This document shows positions 33,972 through 43,002 of a stretch of 64,000 nucleotides of DNA, in pieces. Both the position numbers and the translations under genes were made by a program. The notes beneath the pieces are model-generated. The model was given only the letters and a program-made list of their open reading frames with translations. It was not told the origin of the DNA and searched no databases. The DNA comes from Nostoc commune NIES-4072. GTDB taxonomy: Bacteria > Cyanobacteriota > Cyanobacteriia > Cyanobacteriales > Nostocaceae. The DNA lies in the NCBI RefSeq assembly GCF_003113895.1, contig NZ_BDUD01000001.1, positions 2,369,356-2,433,355 of the forward strand, given 5' to 3'. The stretch's first letter is position 1; every line of letters starts with the position of its first letter.

Positions 33972-35066
33972 TTATTTTTTCAAAGATATTTTTTGTAATT
34001 TATCTAAGTGCAGGGTATTTAGCGATCGCTGGCGATAAATTTCATAAAGGGTCATACCTGCTGCTACAGAAGCATTGAGACTGGGAGTCTTACCTTGTAG
34101 AGGAATCGATACTAAGAAATCACAGGAGCGTTGAGTCAACATACTCAGACCTTCACCTTCTGAGCCGATTACCAAAACGATTGGCCCAGTGAAATTCACT
34201 GTATGCACAGGTTCGCTTCCACTAGCAGCAGTGCCGTAAATCCAATAGCCAGCTGCTTTTAATTCTTCTAAGGCACGGCTGAGGTTGACAACTCTAGCTA
34301 CAGCAAAGTTTTCTAAAGCGCCTGCTGCTACTTTCATCACAGTAGAAGTGATCCCAGATGCCCTTCTTTGGGGAATCACCAAACCTTGAGCGCCTATTGC
34401 TTCGGCGGTGCGAATAATTGCTCCCAAGTTGTGGGGATCAGTAATTCCATCAGCCACTACGATTACGGGATCAGTTACAGCTTTTGCCTGTTCAATTAGA
34501 TCGGGCAATTCCATGTAAGCGTAAGGAGCAACTTGTGCTGCCACACCTTGATGATTGGCTCCATTGGTAAGATAGTCTAAACGCTTGGGTTCAACCTCAT
34601 CAATAACTGTGCCATTTTCTTTCGCTTGCAAGAGAAAATGGTGAAAGCTGGGGTCGTAGCGCAGACGGGTAGTAATCCAGAGACGGTTGAGATTGCGCTG
34701 ATTTTGCAACGCACTCAATACTGGATGACGACCGTAGATGAGATCATTATCTTCTTCTGTCGGTGTAGATACAGGTGGCTGGGAGAAGTTGCTATTTCGT
34801 TGGCGGGAGTTGTCAATGGGGTTGCTATCTATTTTCCTGGGATTACGAGTCGGATTAGTAACATCTATTTTCCTGGGATTACGAGTCGGATTAGCAACAT
34901 CTATTTTCTTGGGATTACGAGTCGGATTAGTACTAGAGACGGGGTTGCTATCTATTTTTCTAGGATTGCGAGTCGGATTAGTAACAACACGCTTACCCTG
35001 AATTTTTACAGGTTGCCCACGATTGGGTTCGTTAGAAGTTCTGACTTTTCTGGGTTTATTCTGCAT
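33972..35066 (-). CDS. rlmB: 23S rRNA (guanosine-2'-O-)-methyltransferase, SpoU/RlmB family
   Basis: This 364-residue protein has a substrate-binding N domain ([20 protein letters not shown]) and a SPOUT methyltransferase domain with motif 1 [20 protein letters not shown], motif 2 [13 protein letters not shown] and motif 3 [20 protein letters not shown]. It methylates the ribose of a conserved guanosine (2251 in E. coli numbering) in 23S rRNA. An extra N-terminal region of about 100 residues is made of [15 protein letters not shown] repeats (DNA 34814-34990) absent from most homologues. It is followed upstream by mrnC in the same direction, 92 bases away, the same pairing as in Bacillus. Confidence 0.93.
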   Translation of the reverse strand: MQNKPRKVRTSNEPNRGQPVKIQGKRVVTNPTRNPRKIDSNPVSSTNPTRNPKKIDVANPTRNPRKIDVTNPTRNPRKIDSNPIDNSRQRNSNFSQPPVSTPTEEDNDLIYGRHPVLSALQNQRNLNRLWITTRLRYDPSFHHFLLQAKENGTVIDEVEPKRLDYLTNGANHQGVAAQVAPYAYMELPDLIEQAKAVTDPVIVVADGITDPHNLGAIIRTAEAIGAQGLVIPQRRASGITSTVMKVAAGALENFAVARVVNLSRALEELKAAGYWIYGTAASGSEPVHTVNFTGPIVLVIGSEGEGLSMLTQRSCDFLVSIPLQGKTPSLNASVAAGMTLYEIYRQRSLNTLHLDKLQKISLKK

Positions 35067-35158
35067 TTGAGTTATAGATATAGCGTATGGTTGGTCATCA
35101 CAATTACGTCAATTTCTTGAACCAAATCTACTGATATGGCTACTGTAAAATTAAGTTC

Positions 35159-35638
35159 TCACTCTTTTTCTACATGAAGCATTTGCAACAGTTCGGTTAG
35201 ACGCTGGTAATCGGTGAGATATAAGTAGCCAATTAAGGTTTCTAGACTGGTTGCCTGTTGATAAATTTCGGGATTAAGTCGCTTAGGGCGTCCTGTAGCG
35301 GCGTTTCTACCCCGTCGGACAATTTCTAATTCGGTGTCCCTCAGATAAGGAATCAGCGATCGCAAATGTAGCGCTTGTGTTTCCGCTCTTACCTGCTCCA
35401 CTACCAGACGATGGTAAATTCCTGTCCGCCGCAATGGCAGCAGATAGAGCATTCTAACATACAACTCATAAATTGCATCCCCCAAATATGCTAAAGCAGT
35501 AGGAGAAATTTGTTGCACTTGTGAGAGGGAAATCTGTTGGAATGGCGCTGTGGTTGTCAAGAGTGCTTGAGTCCAAGATAAAGTCTGTTTAGAAATTTCA
35601 TCTTGTCCATCTAATACCTCTTCCTCCTGTGACTTCAC
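35159..35638 (-). CDS. mrnC: Mini-ribonuclease III
   Basis: This 159-residue protein is an RNase III catalytic domain without a dsRNA-binding domain. The catalytic Asp lies in PTALAYLGDAIYELYVRMLY, and the second acidic site is in SLETLIGYLYLTDYQRL. The enzyme trims the ends of 23S rRNA precursor in Gram-positives and cyanobacteria. It lies just upstream of rlmB, consistent with shared rRNA maturation roles. The RRGRNAATGRPKRLNPEIYQ segment is typical of the family. Confidence 0.92.
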   Translation of the reverse strand: MKSQEEEVLDGQDEISKQTLSWTQALLTTTAPFQQISLSQVQQISPTALAYLGDAIYELYVRMLYLLPLRRTGIYHRLVVEQVRAETQALHLRSLIPYLRDTELEIVRRGRNAATGRPKRLNPEIYQQATSLETLIGYLYLTDYQRLTELLQMLHVEKE

Positions 35639-36103
35639 AAATAAATCATTCCTTTACTGGCTCTATTTGGCAGGCATTCTTTGCAAAGACTGATTTTTCT
35701 GAAGTAAGCCATAATCCTATACTTAGCATAATCAATACTATCAGAAATACTTACTAATTCTATCTTTTTGATTAAGAGTTGGCATTTAGCTTGCCCTGAT
35801 GTCAACGCCCATAAATCTAATTTTGCCTACTTGTGGTCTGTGCCTAAGATAGGGTAAAATTTTGACATCAAACTCACCCTGTTACTTGATCGCATTGTCA
35901 TGCTTACTTAGTAAGTGACAATTTTTAACTATACACTATCAAGTCAAGTTTACCTATAAACAAATCTGCTGGCTTTGTATTTCTTACAATTTTCTCAGAC
36001 TTGATTGTTTATCCGATAATAATCCAAAAATTACATACCCAAGAACTGGGCGTCTATATCTTTATTATTGCTCAACTTTAAACATAATAGTTTAACTGGC
36101 TTT
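35639..36103. other. Intergenic region with no supported gene
   Basis: This stretch between two leftward genes is AT-rich and shows no open frame of good quality on either strand. It would hold the promoter of the mrnC-rlmB operon. No repeat or RNA was recognised apart from the hairpins at its right end. Confidence 0.4.
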
Positions 36104-36180
36104 GTGCCTCTCCCACAAGGAGAGAGGTTTTCTGCCAGAAGTTTTAAAAATTAAGCTATCCGATGTTGAATCTGGATAGC
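36104..36180 (-). terminator. Terminator hairpins after the STAS gene
   Basis: On the minus strand, GCTATCC (36180-36174) and GGATAGC (36161-36155) form a 7-bp stem followed by taattttt, a good intrinsic terminator 32 bases past the STAS stop codon. A second hairpin (CCTCTCC cacaa GGAGAGAGG, about 36106-36126) lies beyond and is followed by tttt on the plus strand. Confidence 0.65.
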
Positions 36181-36211
36181 CGAATTGATCTCTCGGTTCA
36201 AGCAATCAAGA

Positions 36212-36562
36212 CTACTTGACGTTTTCTAGAGCTTCTTCAACTGATTTTTGCAGGGAGAGAAACTTCTCTAGGCGAACAAGCTTGACCGTTTGAGTTACCC
36301 GGGCATTTGTGACGATTTGCAAAGTGCCTTCGGCAGTTTGAGCCTGCTTGGCTAGCTGCACCAAAGCACCCAAGCCAGAGCTATCAATAAAGTCGATTTG
36401 TGAGAGATCCAAAATAATATGCTTAGGGCCCTCGTCAATCTTACTGCCAAGTACCTTGCGAAATGTCGGCTCAGAAAAGGCATCTAACAAACCTGTGAGG
36501 CGGAATAGCTGACAGTTATCCCGGACTTCACGAGTGCCCCTCAGGCTAACGGTTAGATTCAA
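36212..36562 (-). CDS. STAS-domain anti-sigma factor antagonist
   Basis: This 116-residue protein is a single STAS domain. The regulatory serine lies in FIDSSGLGALVQLAKQAQ, preceded by HIILDLSQID. Proteins of this type bind an anti-sigma kinase when dephosphorylated and release its partner; in cyanobacteria they often act with PP2C phosphatases. No kinase or phosphatase gene is next to it here. A terminator follows. Confidence 0.88.
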   Translation of the reverse strand: MNLTVSLRGTREVRDNCQLFRLTGLLDAFSEPTFRKVLGSKIDEGPKHIILDLSQIDFIDSSGLGALVQLAKQAQTAEGTLQIVTNARVTQTVKLVRLEKFLSLQKSVEEALENVK

Positions 36563-36754
36563 TGGATCAGCAATAATTCCCTCCTCATGAGTTAAAGTGA
36601 ACGCTCAAGTATAGATGGTTTTTGAGCAAGTTGTCTACAATCTACTAGGGGATTGGGCATTGGGGATTGGGGATTGGGCATTGGAAAACTCTTTCCTAGT
36701 CCCTAGTTAGTCCCCATGTCTCATACCCCATGCCCCATGCCCCATTCCCTATTT

Positions 36755-37921
36755 TTACCTCACTTCGGCAGTCTCGGCTTGACGTGCTGTTCGCATGGCT
36801 TGAACAAATTGCTCAAACAAGTAATCGGCATCGTGGGGACCAGGACTGGCTTCTGGATGATATTGGACGGAGAATACAGGTAGAGATTTGTGACGGACTC
36901 CAGCAATGGTGCGATCGTTTAAGTTTAGGTGACTGATTTCCACAACTGCCGCAGGTAAAGAATCTGGGTCTATAGCAAAACTATGGTTTTGGCTGGTAAT
37001 TTCTATGCGTTGTTGTAAACCAGCTGGCTGATTTAAACCACGATGACCAAATTTGAGTTTATAGGTTTCTGCCCCTAGTGCATGACCTAAAATTTGGTGT
37101 CCCATACAAATACCAAAGATGGGCTTTTCACTTAACAGAAGCGCTTTGGCAGTTGCAATACCTTCAGTGACGGCAGCAGGGTCGCCAGGTCCATTTGAAA
37201 GAAACACACCATCTGGATTGTAGTTGAGGATTTCCTCTGGCGGCGTATCAGCAGGCACAACAATTACCCGACAGCCATAACTTGTTAAGCGACGCAAAAT
37301 ATTGCGTTTTACGCCAAAGTCAAGGGCAACAACGGTAAAGGGTTCTCCAAGATTTTCCGCAGCTTCCGAGTTGAATTCCCAAGCTGGAATTGTGGGATCT
37401 GACCATTCATAAGCCTTTGGTGTGGTAACTTGCCGAACCAGATTTAATCCTGCCATGTTGGGAGCTGCTAGTACCTGCTCTAGCAATTCTGCCTCATCGA
37501 GAATGGTTGTGGAAATGCCACCGTTCATGGCTCCAAACATCCGAATTTTGCGGGTGAGAGCGCGGGTATCGATGCCGTAGATCCCTGGTACTTGGTTTTG
37601 TTTAAGGTAGTCTGGTAAGGATTGTGTCGATCGCCAGTTACTCGGACGGTGACAAATATTCCGGGCGATCGCACCCCGAACTTGGGGCCCATCTGATTCT
37701 TCATCTTCAGAATTTACCCCAGTATTGCCTAATTCAGGATAGGTAAAAATGATAATTTGACCGCAGTAACTTGGGTCAGTCAGGACTTCTTGGTAGCCGG
37801 TCATACCAGTGTTGAATACCACTTCTCCGATCGCGGTTCCCGTAGCACCGAAAGACCAACCGCGATAAGTGGTTCCATCTGCCAGGACAAGTAAAGCAGG
37901 TATTGCGTCAGACAAGGGCAT
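36755..37921 (-). CDS. carA: Carbamoyl-phosphate synthase small (glutaminase) subunit
   Basis: The product is 388 residues from ATG 37921 ([20 protein letters not shown]). The N domain has [20 protein letters not shown]; the class I glutaminase domain has the nucleophile Cys in [17 protein letters not shown] and the His/Glu pair in [12 protein letters not shown]. With CarB it makes carbamoyl phosphate for arginine and pyrimidines; carB is not in the window. The frame stays open for 60 codons upstream only because eleven CCCCACT heptamers contain no stop; those residues are not part of CarA. The heptamers begin 12 bases upstream of the ATG, so no normal ribosome site is visible. Confidence 0.95.
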   Translation of the reverse strand: MPLSDAIPALLVLADGTTYRGWSFGATGTAIGEVVFNTGMTGYQEVLTDPSYCGQIIIFTYPELGNTGVNSEDEESDGPQVRGAIARNICHRPSNWRSTQSLPDYLKQNQVPGIYGIDTRALTRKIRMFGAMNGGISTTILDEAELLEQVLAAPNMAGLNLVRQVTTPKAYEWSDPTIPAWEFNSEAAENLGEPFTVVALDFGVKRNILRRLTSYGCRVIVVPADTPPEEILNYNPDGVFLSNGPGDPAAVTEGIATAKALLLSEKPIFGICMGHQILGHALGAETYKLKFGHRGLNQPAGLQQRIEITSQNHSFAIDPDSLPAAVVEISHLNLNDRTIAGVRHKSLPVFSVQYHPEASPGPHDADYLFEQFVQAMRTARQAETAEVR

Positions 37922-37933
37922 AGTAAATTGGGG

Positions 37934-38010
37934 AGTGGGGAGTGGGGAGTGGGGAGTGGGGAGTGGGGAGTGGGGAGTGGGGAGTGGGGAGTGGGGAGTG
38001 GGGAGTGGGG
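37934..38010. repeat. Eleven tandem AGTGGGG heptamers
   Basis: Eleven exact units of agtgggg lie immediately upstream of the carA start on the carA template side (so the mRNA would read CCCCACU repeats). This is the short tandemly repeated (STRR) class known from heterocyst-forming cyanobacteria. Copy number is probably variable between strains. Confidence 0.95.
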
Positions 38011-38226
38011 GAAAGACTTGTTGCAAGTTCTCACCTTTTGTCACCTTGTCATCTTGTCCCTTTGTCTCCCCTGCCTCTCCTGCTTCTTCCCTATTCCCCA
38101 ATACTGCGATTGTTAATTATCCCATGAGTTGAACAATTGGGAGTTTTTAGAATAGTTAATTAAAATTAAAAGGGAATTAAATTAGCGGGAGTGGCTTTGG
38201 CAAAGCTTGGACGGTTAAAATTAATT

Positions 38227-39288
38227 ATGCTTCAGTCTTTCTTATCCCGTGCAACCCTAATTTTTCTATCAAGCGCTCTAGCGGTTTTGTGTGTTGCCTG
38301 TAGTGAAGACCAACGGAACACTGCGACTGGTGGCAATGAGCAACCCGCGCCAATTGGGGAGCAGGCATCAGTACAGCCTGCCGTTGAACCAACAACACCA
38401 GCAGTTACCTCTACCCCAGAAGCACAGCCGTTAGAGCCGCTACCGTCTGAAAGTGAACCAAGTCTTTTTGAGATGGGGCTAGATAAAGCCGTTGGCGCTT
38501 GGAGCATCAGCCGATCTGCTCAATCTCCAGGTGATTGGATTTTGGTGGCGAATCAGTACCAGGATGCGATCGCGCTGATGCAAAGAGTCCGGCGACAAAG
38601 CCCAGAATTTGCGATCGCTCAAACTAAAATTACTGAATATCGTCGCCAAGTTAAATATGCCCAACAACAAGCTAATCCTCGCCCTGTGCGCGTTGCCGAA
38701 CCGAAGAGGATAGTAGTTGTGGTTCCCCAGAGAATAACCACACCAAAGTATACCTCACCTCTATCGCCTCCACAAGAAATAAGCCCGTTACCGCCAAAAC
38801 CAGCTTTGCCCTCATCAGCAGTAGTAATTCCAGCTCAGGAAGTATTTACAGCCCCGATTAAAAGGCGAATTGGTGGAACACCAATTGTTGAAGTTACCTT
38901 TAATGGTCAGCAACAATTTGACATGATTGTGGATACGGGAGCCAGTGGCACTGTAATTACCCAAGAGATGGCAAATACCTTGGGAATAGTGCCAGTGGGG
39001 AAAGCTAAGGCAAATACCGCGAGTTCCAGAGCTGTAGAATTTCCTGTGGGCTACGTTAATTCGATGGCAGTTGGCGGGGTAACAGTAAATAGAGTAGCAG
39101 TAGCGATCGCAGGTACGGAACTAGAAACTGGACTTTTAGGACATGACTTTTTTGGTAACTACGATGTCACCATCAAACGTAATGTGGTAGAGTTTCGTCC
39201 GCAATTGCGATCGCAAATCAATCCGCCAGAAACTCAACTAACTCCTCCAACTTCGTCCAAGCTGCCCCGCTTTGTAGGATATCCTTAG
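38227..39288 (+). CDS. Lipoprotein with retropepsin-like aspartyl protease domain
   Basis: From ATG 38227 this is about 353 residues. A lipobox (ALAVLCVAC) makes it a probable lipoprotein; a Pro/Thr/Glu-rich linker and a helical segment follow. Residues about 225-330 are a clan AA aspartic protease: [20 protein letters not shown] with the catalytic D-T-G, then [15 protein letters not shown]. Such single-domain proteases dimerise. GTG 38191 would also open the frame, but the lipobox spacing suits 38227. The last 23 codons overlap the 3' end of the convergent trpD gene. Confidence 0.8.
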   Translation: MLQSFLSRATLIFLSSALAVLCVACSEDQRNTATGGNEQPAPIGEQASVQPAVEPTTPAVTSTPEAQPLEPLPSESEPSLFEMGLDKAVGAWSISRSAQSPGDWILVANQYQDAIALMQRVRRQSPEFAIAQTKITEYRRQVKYAQQQANPRPVRVAEPKRIVVVVPQRITTPKYTSPLSPPQEISPLPPKPALPSSAVVIPAQEVFTAPIKRRIGGTPIVEVTFNGQQQFDMIVDTGASGTVITQEMANTLGIVPVGKAKANTASSRAVEFPVGYVNSMAVGGVTVNRVAVAIAGTELETGLLGHDFFGNYDVTIKRNVVEFRPQLRSQINPPETQLTPPTSSKLPRFVGYP

Positions 39289-40285
39289 CGATTTTAATCC
39301 CTTGGGCGTGATCGAGGAGTGCGATCGAACCTGCTACTTGCAGCGCCAACGATGCATTCAACGCTACTGCATCCTGTTGTGCCTGAGTTCCCTTACCTTG
39401 GAGTACCGCCTTGAGAATCTCCGCATTCTCTTGGACATCGCCACCCCGAAGCATACCTATAGAAGCAGGTGTTAAATCCAAATCTAGGGGATTAATGCTA
39501 GTTAACTGCACTTCTCCATCTGATAACACCGCCAAGTCAGTTAAATCTCCTAACCCAGCCTCATCAAGTTTTTCTCGCCCGTGCAGCACAATCGCTTTTT
39601 CCTTGCCCAAATTCTGTAAAGCCTCGGCAACTATTGCCAAAAGTTTGGGAGTAAATAAGCCCACTACCTGTCCAGTTGGGCGCAAGGGATTTACTAACGG
39701 CCCGAGCAAATTAAAAATTGTTCGCACCTTCAAAGTCCGCCGTAATGAGGCAACCGCCTTGAGTGCTGGATGCCAACCAGGGGCAAACAAGAAAGTGATC
39801 CCTACCTCTTGTAATGCGGCTTGTACTTTTTCACTAGAGGCACTCAAGTTTACACCCAAGGCTTCCAAGACATCTGCACTCCCCGTAAGACTTGAGGCTG
39901 AACGATTGCCGTGTTTGGCGACAGGTATACCAGATGCTGCGGCGACAAATGCAACGGCTGTAGAAATATTAAAGGTTGATGAACCATCTCCACCAGTGCC
40001 ACAGGTATCTATTACAGTCGTGAAGTCTAAGTGCTGAGTGCTGAGTGGGGAACATTGAGATTGTAATACTTCAGCCATGCCGGTTAACTCGTCGGCAGAA
40101 ATGCCTCTAAAGTTAAGCGCTGTTAAAATAGCCCCTGACAACTCTGGGGGAACCGCTTCATTGAGCCAACCTTGCATCAATTCAGCAGCTTGAGTACGGG
40201 ATAAGGATTGACCATCTATTAATTGTTGCAGCAGGACATACCAGCTAGCAGAGGATTCTTGAGCAGGGATTGGGGAAGTTATCAT
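39218..40285 (-). CDS. trpD: Anthranilate phosphoribosyltransferase
   Basis: This 355-residue enzyme joins anthranilate to PRPP, the second step of tryptophan synthesis. The PRPP site is [20 protein letters not shown]; the anthranilate-side motifs [20 protein letters not shown] and the [13 protein letters not shown] segment are intact. The C-terminus ([11 protein letters not shown]) is full length. It is monocistronic here, and its 3' end overlaps the protease gene on the other strand by 71 bases. Small intergenic-repeat DNA (gtgctgagt) appears at 40029-40045 within the coding region, encoding a short loop ([10 protein letters not shown]). Confidence 0.95.
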   Translation of the reverse strand: MITSPIPAQESSASWYVLLQQLIDGQSLSRTQAAELMQGWLNEAVPPELSGAILTALNFRGISADELTGMAEVLQSQCSPLSTQHLDFTTVIDTCGTGGDGSSTFNISTAVAFVAAASGIPVAKHGNRSASSLTGSADVLEALGVNLSASSEKVQAALQEVGITFLFAPGWHPALKAVASLRRTLKVRTIFNLLGPLVNPLRPTGQVVGLFTPKLLAIVAEALQNLGKEKAIVLHGREKLDEAGLGDLTDLAVLSDGEVQLTSINPLDLDLTPASIGMLRGGDVQENAEILKAVLQGKGTQAQQDAVALNASLALQVAGSIALLDHAQGIKIAKDILQSGAAWTKLEELVEFLAD

Positions 40286-40365
40286 AGCTAAGGTTTGTAT
40301 GTTGTAGCTATATTGAGAGCTATGGGGTTATCCTACCGGAAAATTGGAAGCTATCAAAGTTAGGT

Positions 40366-41247
40366 TTAAATCTCAAGGCTTAATTGCAAAGGTGGATTAG
40401 CAAGATCCTGAACTTGTGATTTTTTCTCCAAATAAAGTTTAACTTCGTAGTTAGTAATGAATAACTCTTTTCCTTTAGCCGCACCACTCTGCTTATAGTT
40501 ATTCATCCCATACTGTAATTCCCACTCTGAGATATTAGCCCATTGAAAATTTTCTCGAATGTGCAGTGAGTCGTCGTAGGTTATTAGCCAGCGATGATGA
40601 CATTGTTGCAAAAGATTAGCAAACCTCTGATGTTCAAAAGAAGTGTGCAAGTCACCATCTTTGCCGTATAGTTTTGATTTTGTAGCGCTAAAATATGGTG
40701 GATCTAAAAATAAAAATACATTTTTCTCTTCTGCTTTTAATAGTTGGCTGTAATCTAAATTAGTAATTTGGACATTTTCTGATAGAATATTTTCTAACTT
40801 TTCTAGCCGTTCTATTGAAGAATCAGTAAATCTTTTATGAAAAGCTTGTTCAGAAAAACCGCCTGATTCTACAGTTCCTGAAAAAGTAATTCTATTGAGT
40901 ACGAAAAACCTAACTGCTCTTTCTAAATCAGATAAATTATTTACATCTACACTAGTTAATTCTGTAAAGAGTAATTTTCCATCTGTATATTTGACTTTAA
41001 TATGTCGAATTTCTTTCACTAACTGAGTTATATCAGACTGGGCAACCTTCCAGAATAAGAAGAGTTCGCGGTTTAAATCGTTAATCCAAATTTTGATATC
41101 AGGAAACGTTTGTCTTACATAAATAAATACAGAACCACCACCCACAAAAGGTTCTCGAAATTCAGAAAAGCTCTCTGGCAAGTATTCAACTATTTGATTG
41201 ATTGCTTTAGACTTACCACCAGGATATCGGAGAGGGCTTTTGAGCAT
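40366..41247 (-). CDS. D12-class DNA adenine N6-methyltransferase (Dam-like)
   Basis: This 293-residue protein has the alpha-group order of motifs: S-adenosylmethionine-binding FREPFVGGGSVFI near residue 32-45, start PLRYPGGKSKAI, and catalytic FLFLDPPYFSATKSKLYG. D12-class enzymes methylate adenine, often in GATC. No restriction endonuclease is adjacent, so it may be a solitary methylase. Cyanobacterial genomes rich in HIP1 (which contains GATC) often carry solitary enzymes of this type. A 97-residue antitoxin-like gene lies 36 bases upstream and may be cotranscribed. Confidence 0.88.
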   Translation of the reverse strand: MLKSPLRYPGGKSKAINQIVEYLPESFSEFREPFVGGGSVFIYVRQTFPDIKIWINDLNRELFLFWKVAQSDITQLVKEIRHIKVKYTDGKLLFTELTSVDVNNLSDLERAVRFFVLNRITFSGTVESGGFSEQAFHKRFTDSSIERLEKLENILSENVQITNLDYSQLLKAEEKNVFLFLDPPYFSATKSKLYGKDGDLHTSFEHQRFANLLQQCHHRWLITYDDSLHIRENFQWANISEWELQYGMNNYKQSGAAKGKELFITNYEVKLYLEKKSQVQDLANPPLQLSLEI

Positions 41248-41283
41248 AATTATAAATCGTCACACTTGGGCTAATATAAGCAT

Positions 41284-41577
41284 TCAATTTGTTTCCTCAG
41301 ATGTATTGCTGTATGCTCTGACTAAATCAGCATCAATGCTTTTATTTTCTGCTCCTGTAACGTAACCGAGGTTAATGCTTCCAGCATGACTTCGGAAACG
41401 TTGGCGAGCGGCTTCTTTCTCTGTTTCAGGTTGCGAATTTTCACGTCTTAGAGAAGTATACTGCTGTTCTATGGAAGTAGCTACCAATTCTGCAAGAGAT
41501 ACGCCTGCAACCTCGGCTTGTTGTTGCAATACTGCGTAAACTTCATCACTTAATTCAAAGCTTAAAACCAGACTCAC
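41284..41577 (-). CDS. Small antitoxin-like or regulatory protein
   Basis: This 97-residue protein starts MSLVLSFELSDEVYAVLQQQ with a ribbon-helix-helix-like first half (VAGVSLAELVATSIEQQY) and a charged, flexible C-terminal half. This is the layout of many type II antitoxins of cyanobacteria, but no toxin gene follows; the next gene is a DNA methylase. It may instead regulate that gene. Confidence in function is low. Confidence 0.5.
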   Translation of the reverse strand: MSLVLSFELSDEVYAVLQQQAEVAGVSLAELVATSIEQQYTSLRRENSQPETEKEAARQRFRSHAGSINLGYVTGAENKSIDADLVRAYSNTSEETN

Positions 41578-41816
41578 CGCGCTAAACTTCAGGTACTATA
41601 TGTAAGCATAAATGTCATATTAACTTAATTTATCAACAATAGATAACGTTTTTGTTTATGATATAAATATTGAGCTACCACGCAGTAGAGATCAACCACT
41701 ATTATTAAAAACAATTGTAATTCTTATGTGAAATATCCAGGGCAATTTTCTTGTCTCACTAAAAGCTTAAATTATCTATTCAAAACTCCTACAATCATCT
41801 ACTTAGGATTATTTTT

Positions 41817-42545
41817 ATGCCCCGTTCTGCACCCTATCAACCTTTGTTGTTGCGAATTCTCCACGGCTTAAGTGGAATTTTAGTTATCGCAGCAATTATT
41901 ACCGGATTTTTGGTTTACAACACTTACGATCGCCGATTTGGTAAAATACCATTTCCTCAAATTGGGGATATTCAGGGTATTCACGGCACTTTTGCATTAT
42001 TTTTCTTGCTTATTCTCCCTGCTTTTGCCCTCTATAGCTTTCATGCTGGACAAAAGCGTTTGCTTCAATCTGATTCTTTGCAGCAACTAACCCAGGTTGG
42101 CAAGCCGATTTGGTGGGTTAGCTTGCAACGTCTAGCAAATACTCTCATGCTCATTGCTGCTATTTTGGCTGTGAACTCTGGCAGGATGATGAAGGAAGAA
42201 TGGCTTCCAGCAGGGCAGCTACATCATATTTGGTACTCTCTTCACCTTAGTGCCTGGGTTGTCATGGTTGGCTGTGTGGCGATTCATGTTTTGATGTCTA
42301 CCAAGGTGGGTGGTGCGCCGTTGTTACTCTCAATGTTTTCGTGGAAGTTTCGCCCAGAAGATAGCCCTACTAAATGGTCTAGTCGTTTCCGTACTTGGTT
42401 GACTAGCTTACAAACGAACTTTGGTGCGGAAATGAATAATTTTATACAAAACAATTTTTACCTCAGAATTATTGAGGTGATTGTGTTGGGTGGAATTCTG
42501 ACAGCGTTTGTCTTACCTATCTTTTTTCCCGGTAGTGAGTCATAG
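41817..42545 (+). CDS. Di-haem cytochrome b-like membrane protein
   Basis: This 242-residue protein has four to five membrane helices and paired His residues suited to b-haem: LRILHGLSGILVIAAIITGF, DIQGIHGTFALFFLLILPAF, QLHHIWYSLHLSAWVVMVGC and VAIHVLMSTKVGG. It belongs to the cytochrome b561 / Ni-Fe-hydrogenase cytochrome b group. Partner electron carriers cannot be identified from neighbours. An hli gene follows in the same direction after 175 bases but has its own promoter element. Confidence 0.82.
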   Translation: MPRSAPYQPLLLRILHGLSGILVIAAIITGFLVYNTYDRRFGKIPFPQIGDIQGIHGTFALFFLLILPAFALYSFHAGQKRLLQSDSLQQLTQVGKPIWWVSLQRLANTLMLIAAILAVNSGRMMKEEWLPAGQLHHIWYSLHLSAWVVMVGCVAIHVLMSTKVGGAPLLLSMFSWKFRPEDSPTKWSSRFRTWLTSLQTNFGAEMNNFIQNNFYLRIIEVIVLGGILTAFVLPIFFPGSES

Positions 42546-42661
42546 GTAATTGGCTGTTGGGGCGTAGCTTGCCGTCGTAGGCGATCGCAAACCTGTTAAG
42601 ATAAAACTACGTACCCGTAATATATACAAATAAAGTTTATGTTGCATTTTCGTAAAAACCT

Positions 42662-42679
42662 GTTACATTACTTTACAGG
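42662..42679 (+). promoter_or_regulatory. HLR1 element (RpaB-binding site) upstream of the hli gene
   Basis: GTTACATT, two bases AC, then TTTACAGG. The known HLR1 consensus is two (G/T)TTACA(T/A)(T/A) units separated by two bases; the first unit fits fully and the second fits its first six positions. It lies 42 bases before the hli ATG. RpaB bound here is expected to regulate expression by light intensity. Confidence 0.65.
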
Positions 42680-42720
42680 CAGTAATAACTGTTACAACAT
42701 AAAAGCTCGGAGTATTATTT

Positions 42721-42900
42721 ATGGCAGACGTTAAGAAGACTACGGCTTCGGTTCCAGAAGATCCTAATGCTTTGCGCTGGGGCTTCACTCCTCAGAGCGA
42801 AAATTGGAACGGTCGTTTTGCAATGATTGGTTTTTTATCTGCCGTTGCACTTGAAGTCTTTTCTGGTCAAGGGATTCTACACTTCTGGGGCATTTTATAA
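42721..42900 (+). CDS. High-light-inducible protein (one-helix Hlip/Scp)
   Basis: This 59-residue protein reads [20 protein letters not shown], then [20 protein letters not shown] and a helix ending HFWGIL. The chlorophyll-binding signature ExxNGRxAMxGF is complete in the single membrane helix. Hlips bind chlorophyll and carotenoid and protect newly made photosystem II chlorophyll proteins under stress. GGAG at 42709-42712 is a good ribosome site. An HLR1 element lies upstream and a long perfect hairpin downstream, so it is a free-standing light-regulated gene. Confidence 0.93.
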   Translation: MADVKKTTASVPEDPNALRWGFTPQSENWNGRFAMIGFLSAVALEVFSGQGILHFWGIL

Positions 42901-42924
42901 GTTTAAACGTTTTTACCTTCATTA

Positions 42925-42976
42925 GATTATGAGGCAAGGCGGGGATTGGCAAAATCTTCTGCCTTGCCTCATAATC
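42925..42976. terminator. Bidirectional terminator: perfect 16-bp inverted repeat
   Basis: gattatgaggcaaggc at 42925-42940 and gccttgcctcataatc at 42961-42976, with a 20-base loop. It sits between the convergent hli gene and the gene ending at 43003. Confidence 0.7.
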
Positions 42977-43002
42977 TCAAGAATTAGAAAATTCGCCAGC
43001 AA

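Noticed and set aside
37869..38132. Plus-strand open frames (GSGEWGV repeats) opposite the carA leader
   Set aside because: They are translations of the heptamer array and have no gene-like composition outside it.
38191..38226. GTG 38191 as start of the aspartyl-protease lipoprotein
   Set aside because: It would place extra basic residues before the signal; ATG 38227 gives a normal distance to the lipobox.
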